Source of the DNA: Polaribacter aquimarinus
GTDB taxonomy: Bacteria > Bacteroidota > Bacteroidia > Flavobacteriales > Flavobacteriaceae
DNA: 64,000 nt
Direction of reading: 5' to 3'
Assembly: GCF_003129485.1 (NCBI RefSeq)
Contig: NZ_QFFG01000007.1
Coordinates: 62,001 to 126,000, forward strand
Below, piece by piece: positions 43,683-51,370 of this stretch. The number at the start of each line of letters is the position of its first letter. The stretch's first letter is position 1. Made by a program: the position numbers and the translations under genes. The notes beneath the pieces were generated by a model. The model was not told the origin of the DNA, searched no databases, and saw nothing but the letters and a program-made list of their open reading frames with translations.

Positions 43683-44458
43683 TACATTAAGTCTTTTTTT
43701 AACTTTTCATTAAGCTCATCATAATTTGCAAATAACTCAAATCCACCATCTTTGATATAAGAGATTTCTCCTGTTTCTTCTGAAACAAGTAAACATACTG
43801 CATCTGTTTTTTCAGAAATTCCAATGGCAGCTCTATGTCTTAAACCAAATCTTGCAGGAATTTTTGCATTGTCAGAAATAGGTAAAACAACTCTTGTCGC
43901 TACAATAAAATTGTCTCTTATAATTAAGGCACCATCATGTAAAGGACTATTCTTATAAAAAATACTTTCTAACAAAACTTCATTAACAATAGCATTCATA
44001 CTATCTCCAGTGTTTATTAAAAAATCTAAAGCATTTGTTCGTTCTATAACTATGAGTGCCCCAGTTTTTGTTTTAGACATTTTTTGACAAGCACTTATTA
44101 TAGCTTCAGTATCAATTTCAGAACCAATTTCGGTTTGTAAAAATTTAAGTTGCTTTAAAAAACTACGTTTATTTGTAAAGTTTGTAGTTCCTATCATCAA
44201 TAAAAATTTTCGAATTTCTTGTTGAAAAACAATGATTAGGGCAATAACTCCACCAGAAAGCAAATAGCCTAAAATACCACTTAGCATTTCCATTTTTAAA
44301 ACTTGGGTAATTTTCCAAATCAAGAAAATAAAAGCAATACCAATAACAATGTTAATGGCAACAGTACCTTTTAATAATTTGTAAATGTAGTAGAGTAGTG
44401 TAGCTACTAACAAAATGTCTAGCACATCTAACAAAGAAAATTCAATAAAATCGAACAT
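43682..44458 (-). CDS. cdaA: Diadenylate cyclase (c-di-AMP synthase)
   Basis: A 258-aa CdaA-type enzyme that joins two ATP into cyclic di-AMP, a messenger controlling potassium and osmotic balance. Three N-terminal transmembrane helices (~10-85) are followed by the DAC domain with DGALIIRD (near 173-180) and RHRAAIG (near 208-214). The N-terminal membrane part and size match CdaA rather than DisA. It is followed only by the convergent lipoprotein gene; no phosphodiesterase gene is nearby. Confidence 0.93.
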   Translation of the reverse strand: MFDFIEFSLLDVLDILLVATLLYYIYKLLKGTVAINIVIGIAFIFLIWKITQVLKMEMLSGILGYLLSGGVIALIIVFQQEIRKFLLMIGTTNFTNKRSFLKQLKFLQTEIGSEIDTEAIISACQKMSKTKTGALIVIERTNALDFLINTGDSMNAIVNEVLLESIFYKNSPLHDGALIIRDNFIVATRVVLPISDNAKIPARFGLRHRAAIGISEKTDAVCLLVSEETGEISYIKDGGFELFANYDELNEKLKKDLM

Positions 44459-44514
44459 AAAAAGGTACTTGATTTTAGGCTAAAGTACTAATAAATTTGA
44501 TGAAATCAATATCA

Positions 44515-45114
44515 TTAATTTATTTCTGCATCCGAGAGTAATAATGGATATTTTTCTCGAATCAATGTAATTTTTTCTTGAACTTCTAAATTATTATTGT
44601 TTGATGACTTTAAATCTTCTAACAAACTTTCGTAATTCCTTTTGTATAATTTTATAGCTAATTTATTCCGTAAATGTGTGTAAGCAGAATTTAAAATATC
44701 TAATGTGGTTATATAGGTCTCGTAATTTGTCAATCTATGAGATTTAATAGAGATAATTGCTTTTGATGGATAATCTGAAGAGGTTTTATCTTTTAGACCT
44801 TCACACCAATCGCAAATGTTTTTGTTAATGTCTGTACCTGCACCATTTTCTATAAAGTTGATGGCAATTTGTTTTAATTCAGATAATTTAACTACGTTTC
44901 CATCTACAAATAACGCGTTATTCTTGTTAATGTTGACTTCTAAAATGTTTCTTTCATTGATATCTATTGGAGGTGTTTCTTGTTTCTTAGGAATTTTCCT
45001 TGCAATTCCTGCATCAACTTGCATAGTTGTTGTAACCAAAAAAAAGATTAATAATAAAAATGCGATGTCTGCCATTGAGCCAGCATTAATTTCTGGCAAT
45101 TGTTTTCTACTCAT
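44515..45114 (-). CDS. ExbD/TolR-type biopolymer transport protein
   Basis: A 199-aa protein with a short cytoplasmic N-terminus, one transmembrane helix (~16-36) bearing the functional Asp (GSMADIAFLLLIFFLVTT) and a periplasmic domain. ExbD works with ExbB to pass proton-motive energy to TonB or to gliding/secretion motors. Here no exbB or tonB is adjacent, so it is a lone copy. The periplasmic part contains a CDWC pair (about residue 98) and a longer C-terminal helical tail than classical ExbD (141 aa in E. coli). A 232-bp gap separates it from folP. Confidence 0.87.
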   Translation of the reverse strand: MSRKQLPEINAGSMADIAFLLLIFFLVTTTMQVDAGIARKIPKKQETPPIDINERNILEVNINKNNALFVDGNVVKLSELKQIAINFIENGAGTDINKNICDWCEGLKDKTSSDYPSKAIISIKSHRLTNYETYITTLDILNSAYTHLRNKLAIKLYKRNYESLLEDLKSSNNNNLEVQEKITLIREKYPLLLSDAEIN

Positions 45115-45269
45115 AATACTTAGTTTTAAAAATTAATAATTGGTTTGAATCCGATTTTTTTTAAAAAAATCAGAATATGTATTAAAGTTTAGCTAAGTTG
45201 AGTTTTTGACGTTAACATTTCTTTAACAAGAACGATGCCAAAATTAAAAGAATTAATTTCATTGCGAAC

Positions 45270-45347
45270 TTGCTTAATACAGGTTAATTGTTTGAGCTCT
45301 TTTTGAGGAACGAAAAAAGACGAATAGCGAAAGAAGGAAATAGCTTC
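45270..45347 (+). repeat. Dispersed intergenic repeat, family A, copy 3
   Basis: Contains TTGTTTGAGCTC followed by TTTTTGAGGAACGA and ends GAAATAGCTTC, matching 10619-10675 (other strand) at both ends and, more weakly, 2125-2180. It lies directly behind the folP stop codon. Confidence 0.6.
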
Positions 45348-46171
45348 TAATAAGAAATTTGCTCCACAATTTTAATAGTCTCCATAGCTTCTTTTACATC
45401 ATGAACACGTAAAATATTTGCACCATTTAAGAGTGCAATTGTATTAGCAGAAGTTGTAGCATTTAAAGCTTCTTGTGCAGTAATGTCTAAGGTTTTATAT
45501 AGCATTGATTTTCTAGAAATACCCGCTAAAATAGGTGCGTCTAAGCTTTTAAAAAGTGATAAGTTTTTCAAAATTTCAAAATTGTGAGGTATGGTTTTTC
45601 CAAAACCAAAACCAACATCAATAATAGCATCATTGAGTTTTAGTTGATGTAATTTGTGAATTTGTTCAGCAAAAAAGGAAATGATATCTTTAGTAACATC
45701 ATCGTAAACAGGGTTTTTCTGCATATTTTGTGGCGTACCTAACATATGCATTAAAATATAAGGAACTTGCAATTTAGCAACTGTTTCAAACATTTTTGCA
45801 TCCATGTTTCCACCCGAAATATCGTTAACGATAGCAGCTCCAGTCTCAATAGTTTCTGTAGCGATTTTACTTCGAAAAGTATCTACAGAAATTATAATTT
45901 CAGTAAATTCTTTAACTAATAAATTAATAACTGGTACAATTCTTTGTAGTTCTTCTTCTTCAGAAATATGTTTTGCTCCAGGTCTTGAAGAATACGCACC
46001 AACATCTATAAAAGTTGCACCTTCAGTCAACATTTTTTCAGTTTGAGAAAGAATATCAGATGTGTTTTTATATTTTCCACCATCATAAAAAGAATCTGGT
46101 GTAATATTTAAGATGCCCATCACTTTTGGTGATGATAGGTCTACTAATTTTCCTTTGCAATTGATTGTCAT
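45347..46171 (-). CDS. folP: Dihydropteroate synthase
   Basis: A 274-aa TIM-barrel enzyme of folate synthesis joining p-aminobenzoate and pterin diphosphate; it is the sulphonamide target. Motifs are VMGILNITPDSFYDGG (18-33), DVGAYSSRPGA, and INDISGG, with the GFGFGKT segment and a C-terminal RVHDV. The start overlaps the upstream LOG gene by TAATG, so the two are co-transcribed. Copy 3 of the family A repeat follows the stop codon. Confidence 0.95.
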   Translation of the reverse strand: MTINCKGKLVDLSSPKVMGILNITPDSFYDGGKYKNTSDILSQTEKMLTEGATFIDVGAYSSRPGAKHISEEEELQRIVPVINLLVKEFTEIIISVDTFRSKIATETIETGAAIVNDISGGNMDAKMFETVAKLQVPYILMHMLGTPQNMQKNPVYDDVTKDIISFFAEQIHKLHQLKLNDAIIDVGFGFGKTIPHNFEILKNLSLFKSLDAPILAGISRKSMLYKTLDITAQEALNATTSANTIALLNGANILRVHDVKEAMETIKIVEQISY

Positions 46172-46752
46172 TAGCTTACAACTTTATTGATTACGTGACT
46201 CACTCTTGGCGGATCGTAATTGTTCATTTTTTGCATTAACTCTTCAACAGACTCAGCCACTAACAATAGTTTTCTGTTTTCAGGTTTTAAATAGCCGTCT
46301 ACTACCATTCTGTCTAGCTGTTGTAATGTTGCATCAAAAAAACCCTTGATATTTAATAAGCCAACAGGTTTTTGTTCAATGTGTAATTGATTTAAGGTTA
46401 GAGCCTCAAAAAGTTCGTCTAAAGTTCCATAACCTCCAGGAAGTGTAATATAACCATCAATTAATTTGCTCATAATCACTTTACGTTCACTCATGTTTTT
46501 ACAAACAATCATTTCTTCTACATCAGCATGTACAACTTCTTCTTTTTCTAATAATTTAGGTATTACACCAATAACTTCTCCTTTTTTAGCTAAAATTGTA
46601 TCTGCTATTACACCCATCATTCCAATTTTTCCACCACCATAATCCAAACCAATATTGTTATTCACAAAATAGTTTCCTAATGCTATAGCTGCTTCTTTGT
46701 ATATAGGATTAAATCCTAAGCTAGAACCACAAAAAACGACAATCTTTTTCAT
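46171..46752 (-). CDS. LOG-family (TIGR00730) nucleoside 5'-monophosphate phosphoribohydrolase
   Basis: A 193-aa Rossmann-fold protein of the LOG family, which cleaves AMP or cytokinin-type nucleotides to base and ribose 5-phosphate. Motifs are CGSSLG (near 8), GGGKIGMMG and the catalytic PGGYGTLDELFE. The frame extends 21 bp upstream to another ATG, but the ATG at 46752 gives the family-typical MKKIVVFCGSS start and is chosen. It forms a two-gene unit with folP. Bacterial function is uncertain; some members salvage purines. Confidence 0.87.
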   Translation of the reverse strand: MKKIVVFCGSSLGFNPIYKEAAIALGNYFVNNNIGLDYGGGKIGMMGVIADTILAKKGEVIGVIPKLLEKEEVVHADVEEMIVCKNMSERKVIMSKLIDGYITLPGGYGTLDELFEALTLNQLHIEQKPVGLLNIKGFFDATLQQLDRMVVDGYLKPENRKLLLVAESVEELMQKMNNYDPPRVSHVINKVVS

Positions 46753-46806
46753 TATGATGGTTGATAAATTCATCGTAAAAATAAATGAAATGCTTTTAAG
46801 ATTTAC

Positions 46807-46814
46807 TACATTTG
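46807..46814 (+). promoter_or_regulatory. -7 promoter box for the DUF1599 gene
   Basis: TACATTTG matches TAnnTTTG; its TTG is the false start of the longest frame. Confidence 0.6.
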
Positions 46815-46835
46815 GAGAAATACTTTTTTAGAAAA

Positions 46836-47372
46836 ATGCAAGATACCTCAAAACAATACGATGCTGTTATCGATGAATGTAGAAGTTTATTCATCAAAAA
46901 AATGTCTGATTATGGAAGTGCATGGAGAATTTTACGTTTACCATCGTTAACAGATCAAATTTTTATAAAGGCACAAAGAATTCGTCAGTTACAAGAAAAC
47001 GAGGTTCGTAAAGTAGATGAAGGAGAAAAATCTGAATTTATTGGTATTATTAACTATTCAATTATGGCATTAATTCAGTTAGAAAACGGAGTTGTAGAGA
47101 ACCCCGATTTGAATACTGAAGAAGCTACTATTTTGTATGATAAGCATAGTAAAATTACCAAAGAATTGATGATGAATAAGAATCACGATTATGGAGAAGC
47201 TTGGAGAGATATGCGTGTTTCTAGTTTAACAGATTTGATTTTGCAAAAATTATTACGTGTAAAACAAATAGAAGATAATAAAGGCAAAACATTAGTTTCT
47301 GAAGGTATTGATGCTAATTACCAAGATATGATTAATTATGCGGTTTTTGCGATGATTCATTTGGGAGAATAA
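46836..47372 (+). CDS. DUF1599-family protein with tandem domains
   Basis: A 178-aa soluble protein with two copies of one motif: KKMSDYGSAWRILRLPSLTD (about 23-42) and KNHDYGEAWRDMRVSSLTDL (about 117-136), each followed by an Arg/Gln-rich helix (RIRQLQE; RVKQIED). This is DUF1599, also called a nucleotide-modification-associated domain, related to MazG-like or hydroxymethylase-adjacent proteins; the function is unknown. The chosen ATG lies 22 bp after a -7 box; the longer frame begins inside that box. Confidence 0.83.
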   Translation: MQDTSKQYDAVIDECRSLFIKKMSDYGSAWRILRLPSLTDQIFIKAQRIRQLQENEVRKVDEGEKSEFIGIINYSIMALIQLENGVVENPDLNTEEATILYDKHSKITKELMMNKNHDYGEAWRDMRVSSLTDLILQKLLRVKQIEDNKGKTLVSEGIDANYQDMINYAVFAMIHLGE

Positions 47373-47376
47373 GTAG

Positions 47377-47404
47377 CAAAGTTACAAAGTGTCAAAGTAT
47401 AAAG
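47377..47404. repeat. Short tandem repeat, 8-bp period
   Basis: Three full copies of CAAAGTNN (CAAAGTTA, CAAAGTGT, CAAAGTAT) and a partial AAAG, between the DUF1599 stop and the family B repeat. Confidence 0.5.
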
Positions 47405-47407
47405 TTT

Positions 47408-47460
47408 CTGTCACTTCGAATGATTTTCTGAAGAATGAAGAAAATTGTATCGAGAAGTCT
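47408..47460 (+). repeat. Intergenic repeat, family B, copy 1
   Basis: CTGTCACTTCGAA near the left end and TTGTATCGAGAAGTCT at the right end bracket a TTCTGAAGAATGAAGAAAA centre; the same layout recurs at 49977-50027. The ends (ACTTC and GAAGT) can pair. It ends 11 bp before an ATG. Confidence 0.55.
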
Positions 47461-47471
47461 AAAATAAAAAA

Positions 47472-48434
47472 ATGAAAATACTAGTCCAACTTTCAAGAAT
47501 CATAGTAGGAGCCTTATTTATTTTTTCGGGCTTTGTAAAATTGGTAGACCCTATTGGTTCTCAATATAAGTTTCAAGAATATTTTTCTGAATCCGTTTTA
47601 AATATGGAATTTTTAATTCCGTATGCATTACCATTTGCAATTCTATTAATAGTTGCAGAAATCCTTTTAGGGGTAATGATTTTAATTGGATACAAACCAA
47701 AAACTACAGTTTGGAGCTTGTTAATTCTTACTCTAATTTTCTTGTTTTTAACTTGGTATTCTGCTTATTATAACAAAGTAACCGATTGTGGTTGTTTTGG
47801 TGATGCAATTAAACTCACACCCTGGGAAACGTTCTATAAAAATGTAATTCTAATCTTTTTGATTATCATTTTATTGATAAAAGTTGAATTGATTAAACCC
47901 ATTTTTAAGGGAAAAATCCCAAAGTTAATCACTTTGGTTTCTCTAGCGTTTTTTATGTTTATTGTGCAACATGTATTAACACATTTACCAATAATTGACT
48001 TTAGAGCCTATGCGGTTGGTAAAAACTTGGAAGAAGGAATGCAGTTTCCTGAAGATGGAAGTATTCCGCCAGTCCACGATTTTATGTTAGAAGATGAGCA
48101 AGCAGATTTGGCTCCTGAATTACTTAAAAAGGAAAAAGTAATGCTCATCATCATCTATAATTTAGATAAAGTTGATGTCAACGGATTTCCAGCCATTAAA
48201 GAAATTGCTTCAAAAGCAAAGCAAAAAGGATATACTGTTTATGGTGTCTCAGCATCTTTTACGGAAGATTTATTAGCGGCCAAAGAAAAATACAAGTTAC
48301 CTTTTAATTTTTTGTTCTGTGATGAAACAACTTTAAAAACAATGATTCGTGCAAATCCTGGAGTCATAATTTTGAATAAAGGTACTGTTACTCAGAAGAA
48401 AAATTGGATAGATGTGAATGAAATAAAATTGTAG
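47472..48434 (+). CDS. DoxX/MauE-like membrane protein with thioredoxin-like C-terminal domain (BT_3928 family)
   Basis: A 320-aa protein. Residues 1-~155 form four transmembrane helices of the DoxX/MauE type (FSGFVKLVDPIGSQYKFQEYF; VTDCGCFGDAIKLTPWETFYKN with a CxC). After another helix (~157-172) the periplasmic part (~215-320) looks like a thioredoxin fold (VMLIIIYNLDKVDVNGFPAI, PGVIILNKGTV) but lacks a CxxC, so it should not be a thiol oxidoreductase by itself. The CxC in the membrane part may handle disulphides. It follows the family B repeat by 11 bp. Confidence 0.8.
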   Translation: MKILVQLSRIIVGALFIFSGFVKLVDPIGSQYKFQEYFSESVLNMEFLIPYALPFAILLIVAEILLGVMILIGYKPKTTVWSLLILTLIFLFLTWYSAYYNKVTDCGCFGDAIKLTPWETFYKNVILIFLIIILLIKVELIKPIFKGKIPKLITLVSLAFFMFIVQHVLTHLPIIDFRAYAVGKNLEEGMQFPEDGSIPPVHDFMLEDEQADLAPELLKKEKVMLIIIYNLDKVDVNGFPAIKEIASKAKQKGYTVYGVSASFTEDLLAAKEKYKLPFNFLFCDETTLKTMIRANPGVIILNKGTVTQKKNWIDVNEIKL

Positions 48435-48444
48435 TTTTTATTAA

Positions 48445-48463
48445 TTATCAAAATTTTTGATAA
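48445..48463 (+). terminator. Short hairpin after the DoxX-like gene
   Basis: TTATCAAAA and TTTTGATAA arms with a 1-nt loop; AT-rich and lacking a long T tail, so only a weak terminator candidate. Confidence 0.35.
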
Positions 48464-48492
48464 CTTTATAACATCAATCAAAAACATATCTT

Positions 48493-49518
48493 ATGAAAAT
48501 TTTTAAAAAACTATTACTGTTTTTAGTAGTTGTAGTTGTGGCTGCTATTATTTACGCATCATTTCAACCTGCTGATTACGACGTTTCTCGTTCTAAAATT
48601 ATCAAAGCTCCAGTTTCATCCGTTTTTAATACTGTAAACGATTTAAAAACTTGGGAAAAATGGGGTCCTTGGCATGATGAAGATTCAACAATTGTGGTTA
48701 CATATGGAGACAAAACTGTTGGAGTAGGAGCAAGTGACTCTTGGACAAGTAAAGATGGACCTGGAAATATGAAAACTGTAAAAGTGGTTCCAAATAAACT
48801 CATAACACAAAAAATGCAGTTTGATGATTATGAACCTAGTGATATCATTTGGCATTTTGAAGAAGTTGAAGGAGGAACTAAGTTGACTTGGCAAATGAAA
48901 GAAACTCAAGCCCCATTTATGTTTAAAGCATTAGCAGCTTTTATGGGAGGTTGGGATAAATTTTTTGGAGGAATGATGGAAACCGGATTAGGAAATTTAG
49001 ATAAAGTTGTTTTAGAGGAAGAAGCATTGGCAAATTCTTTTAGAGTTAGTGATATTAAATCTCAAAATTTTACTACTCAAAAATTTATTGGATATAAAGT
49101 TCAGATGAAAATTAACCATGAAGAAATGACTAAAGCGTTTCAAGAAAAAATGCCTTTAGCTGGAATGTATGCCATGAAAAGTGGTTTAAAATATGGTGAG
49201 TTTACGCCTGCAGCAGTGTATACAAAATATGATGAAGAGACTCAAGAAACTGAGTTTTACATCGGTTTGATTCTAAAGAAAGAATTAAAAGCAGGAGAAG
49301 GAATGACTGCAATTAATTTACCAGAAGGAAAAGGAGTGATGGTTTCTAAATTTGGAAACTATGGAAATGGAGATGAAGAAGCTCACATAAAAATTGCCAA
49401 ATATTTAACAACAAATAAATTAGAGCAAAGGTGGCCAATTTGGGAAACGTATGTAAACGATCCAACAATGGTGAAACCTCAAGATATACAGACTGATATT
49501 TTTTACGCAGTTAAATAA
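48493..49518 (+). CDS. SRPBCC-domain protein with GyrI-like domain
   Basis: A 341-aa protein with an N-terminal hydrophobic helix (LLLFLVVVVVAAIIYASF, 7-24). Residues ~30-170 are an SRPBCC/polyketide-cyclase-like hydrophobic-cavity domain (VFNTVNDLKTWEKWGPWHDED, KLTWQMKETQAPFMFK), and ~190-341 resemble a GyrI/effector-binding domain (GYKVQMKINHEEMTKAFQEK; WPIWETYVNDP). Together they suggest a membrane-anchored ligand binder; the ligand is unknown. Ends at a terminator before crcB. Confidence 0.8.
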   Translation: MKIFKKLLLFLVVVVVAAIIYASFQPADYDVSRSKIIKAPVSSVFNTVNDLKTWEKWGPWHDEDSTIVVTYGDKTVGVGASDSWTSKDGPGNMKTVKVVPNKLITQKMQFDDYEPSDIIWHFEEVEGGTKLTWQMKETQAPFMFKALAAFMGGWDKFFGGMMETGLGNLDKVVLEEEALANSFRVSDIKSQNFTTQKFIGYKVQMKINHEEMTKAFQEKMPLAGMYAMKSGLKYGEFTPAAVYTKYDEETQETEFYIGLILKKELKAGEGMTAINLPEGKGVMVSKFGNYGNGDEEAHIKIAKYLTTNKLEQRWPIWETYVNDPTMVKPQDIQTDIFYAVK

Positions 49519-49552
49519 ATTGTAAATCACATTAGTTTAAAACTTATTAAAT

Positions 49553-49585
49553 AAACCTCGTAGTTTTTGCTTCGAGGTTTTCTTA
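49553..49585 (+). terminator. Intrinsic terminator before crcB
   Basis: An 8-bp stem AAACCTCG/CGAGGTTT with a 12-nt loop, then TTCTTA. It lies between the SRPBCC gene and crcB. Confidence 0.65.
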
Positions 49586-49595
49586 TATTCGTAAC

Positions 49596-49967
49596 ATGAA
49601 ACAATTACTGTTGGTTTTTATTGGTGGAGGTTTTGGAAGTGTTTTACGATATGCAATCGGAAAGTGGTTGAATAACACTGAAAATGGAATTCCTTTCGGG
49701 ACTTTTGCCGCAAATATTTTAGGGAGCTTGCTTATTGGTGTTATTTTAGGATATGCTGCTAAAAACGAAACATTAAGTCAAAATCATACTTTATTATTGG
49801 CCACTGGTTTTTGTGGTGGTTTTACAACTTTTTCAACCTTTGCATATGAAAATCATGTGTTTTTAAAATCTGGCGATTTCACCAGTTTTGCTTTCTACAC
49901 TATTGCCAGTTTTGTAGTTGGTTTTTTAGCTGTTTTTGCAGGAATGTATTTGGTGAAATTAATCTAA
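49596..49967 (+). CDS. crcB: Fluoride exporter CrcB/Fluc
   Basis: A 123-aa four-helix membrane protein that works as a dual-topology dimeric fluoride channel. Typical motifs are GGGFGSVLRYAIGKW (8-22), NILGSLLIGVILGYA, and the pore/Na+ signature GFCGGFTTFSTFAYE (~71-85). Length is normal for a full subunit; only one copy is present, consistent with a homodimer. The upstream region shows a terminator from the previous gene but no fluoride riboswitch that I can recognise. Confidence 0.94.
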   Translation: MKQLLLVFIGGGFGSVLRYAIGKWLNNTENGIPFGTFAANILGSLLIGVILGYAAKNETLSQNHTLLLATGFCGGFTTFSTFAYENHVFLKSGDFTSFAFYTIASFVVGFLAVFAGMYLVKLI

Positions 49968-49976
49968 GATACTCAT

Positions 49977-50027
49977 TGTCAGTTCTTTTTAATTTTTGAA
50001 GAATGAGAAAATTTGTATCGAGAACTA
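49977..50027 (+). repeat. Intergenic repeat, family B, copy 2
   Basis: TTGTCAGTTCT at the left, a TTGAAGAATGAGAAAA centre and TTTGTATCGAGAACT at the right match copy 1 at 47408-47460. AGTTCT/AGAACT arms can pair. It ends 18 bp before the crotonase ATG. Confidence 0.55.
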
Positions 50028-50045
50028 GTATAAAATAATTTAATT

Positions 50046-50747
50046 ATGAACGAATTTGTAACTTATCAATCCGAAGAAAATTATGTAATTGTTGCCATTA
50101 AAAACGGAAAAGCAAATGCAATTTCTCATAATGTTATTGATGGAGTAAATGACTGTTTAGATAAAGCTGAACAAGAAAATAAAGTTGTTATTTTAACAGG
50201 ACAAGTTGGAATTTTTTCTGCAGGTTTCGATTTAAAAGTGATGACAAAATCACCAGAAGCAGCAAAAGAATTGGTTACTAGAGGTTCTCAATTATCACAT
50301 AAAATGCTGTCTTTTTCGCAACCAATTGTTATAGCTTGTTCAGGTCATGCAATTGCAAAAGGAGCTTTTTTATTGTTGTCCTCAGATTATAGAATTGGTA
50401 CAGAAGGTGATTTTAAAATTGGCTTAAATGAAGTACAAATAGGAATGACGATGCATAATGCTGGTATAGTCATTGCTAAAGCACGTTTGTCTGAAGTGTA
50501 TTTGAATAGAAGTGTTAATAACGCTGAAATATATAATCCAAAACAAGCAATAAATGCAGGTTTTTTAGATGTTATTGTTCCTGAAATACATTTATTACCC
50601 ACAGCAATAAAAGCAGCAGAAATGTTTTCTAAGCTCAACAAAAAAGCACATGCTGAAACTAAATTGAAAGTTCGTAAACAACATTTGCAAGATTTAGAAG
50701 AAGCAATTCAATTGGATTTAGAAAGTGATATTTCTATTAATTCTTAA
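50046..50747 (+). CDS. Crotonase/enoyl-CoA hydratase-family protein
   Basis: A 233-aa crotonase-fold protein, shorter than the ~260-aa enoyl-CoA hydratases. Visible signatures are NGKANAISHNVIDGV, the oxyanion/CoA loop GIFSAGFDLKVM (about 57-68) and IACSGHAIAKGAFLLLSSDYRIG (about 97-119). It binds acyl-CoA; the reaction (hydratase, isomerase or other) cannot be named because the catalytic Glu pair is not clearly conserved. It ends overlapping the convergent DUF1684 gene by 4 bp. Confidence 0.83.
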   Translation: MNEFVTYQSEENYVIVAIKNGKANAISHNVIDGVNDCLDKAEQENKVVILTGQVGIFSAGFDLKVMTKSPEAAKELVTRGSQLSHKMLSFSQPIVIACSGHAIAKGAFLLLSSDYRIGTEGDFKIGLNEVQIGMTMHNAGIVIAKARLSEVYLNRSVNNAEIYNPKQAINAGFLDVIVPEIHLLPTAIKAAEMFSKLNKKAHAETKLKVRKQHLQDLEEAIQLDLESDISINS

Positions 50748-51370
50748 TATTTTTTAAATGTTTTTATACCAGCTTTAATATTAACATTTAAATGATTTTT
50801 TCTAGGTGTTAGAGGGCAAGAATATCTGTCGTTATAGGCACAATAGGGGTTATAAGTGTTATTGAAATTTAAGACAGCAGTATTGTTCTCAGAAATATCT
50901 GTGGTCATCACATCCATATAACGTCCACCACCATAAGATTCATTTCCAGAAGTATCATCAGTAAAAGGTAAGAAAAGATAATCTTTGTACTTTTCATCAC
51001 GTAAATCATCTTGACTTTGGTATATCGTTAATTCACATTCTGTACCTTTTAAGGTAAAATGTAACAAACCATATTCTTTATATAAAGGTTTTCTATCTGT
51101 AGTAGTTGCCATTTCAAAAGTAGGAGCGTTTTCTATTTTTGTAAATTTTGCAGTAACAATAAAAGTTGAATCGATAGGAAAAAAATCTAAGCCTTTAAAG
51201 TTCTTTAAATCTTTCTTTTTTAAAGGTGATTTTGACGCGTCCTTATAACTTGCATTTAATTTTTGTTGATAAGGAGTTTCTCCCATTAAAGGTCTTTTAT
51301 CTTGAGAATTGCAAGAAGTAATAGTTAACAGAAGAAAAGTATATATAATTAGTTTAGTATTATTTAGCAT
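50744..51370 (-). CDS. DUF1684-family lipoprotein
   Basis: A 208-aa lipoprotein (signal ends LLTITSC). The domain shows PTFEMATTTDRKPLYKEYGLLHFTLKG near the middle, LTIYQSQDDLRDEKYKDYLFLPFTD, and the near-C-terminal NFNNTYNPYCAYNDRYSCPLTPRKN, which together are typical of DUF1684. The two conserved cysteines near the end probably pair. Function unknown. It overlaps the end of the SGNH gene by 11 bp, so it belongs to the same unit as the SGNH/MBOAT pair. Confidence 0.82.
   Translation of the reverse strand: MLNNTKLIIYTFLLLTITSCNSQDKRPLMGETPYQQKLNASYKDASKSPLKKKDLKNFKGLDFFPIDSTFIVTAKFTKIENAPTFEMATTTDRKPLYKEYGLLHFTLKGTECELTIYQSQDDLRDEKYKDYLFLPFTDDTSGNESYGGGRYMDVMTTDISENNTAVLNFNNTYNPYCAYNDRYSCPLTPRKNHLNVNIKAGIKTFKKY

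Noticed and set aside
47377..47404. CRISPR-like repeats
   Set aside because: The units are 8 bp with no spacers, and no cas genes occur in the window.
49519..49595. Fluoride riboswitch before crcB
   Set aside because: The gap is taken up by the terminator of the previous gene and lacks the conserved riboswitch core; none recognised.
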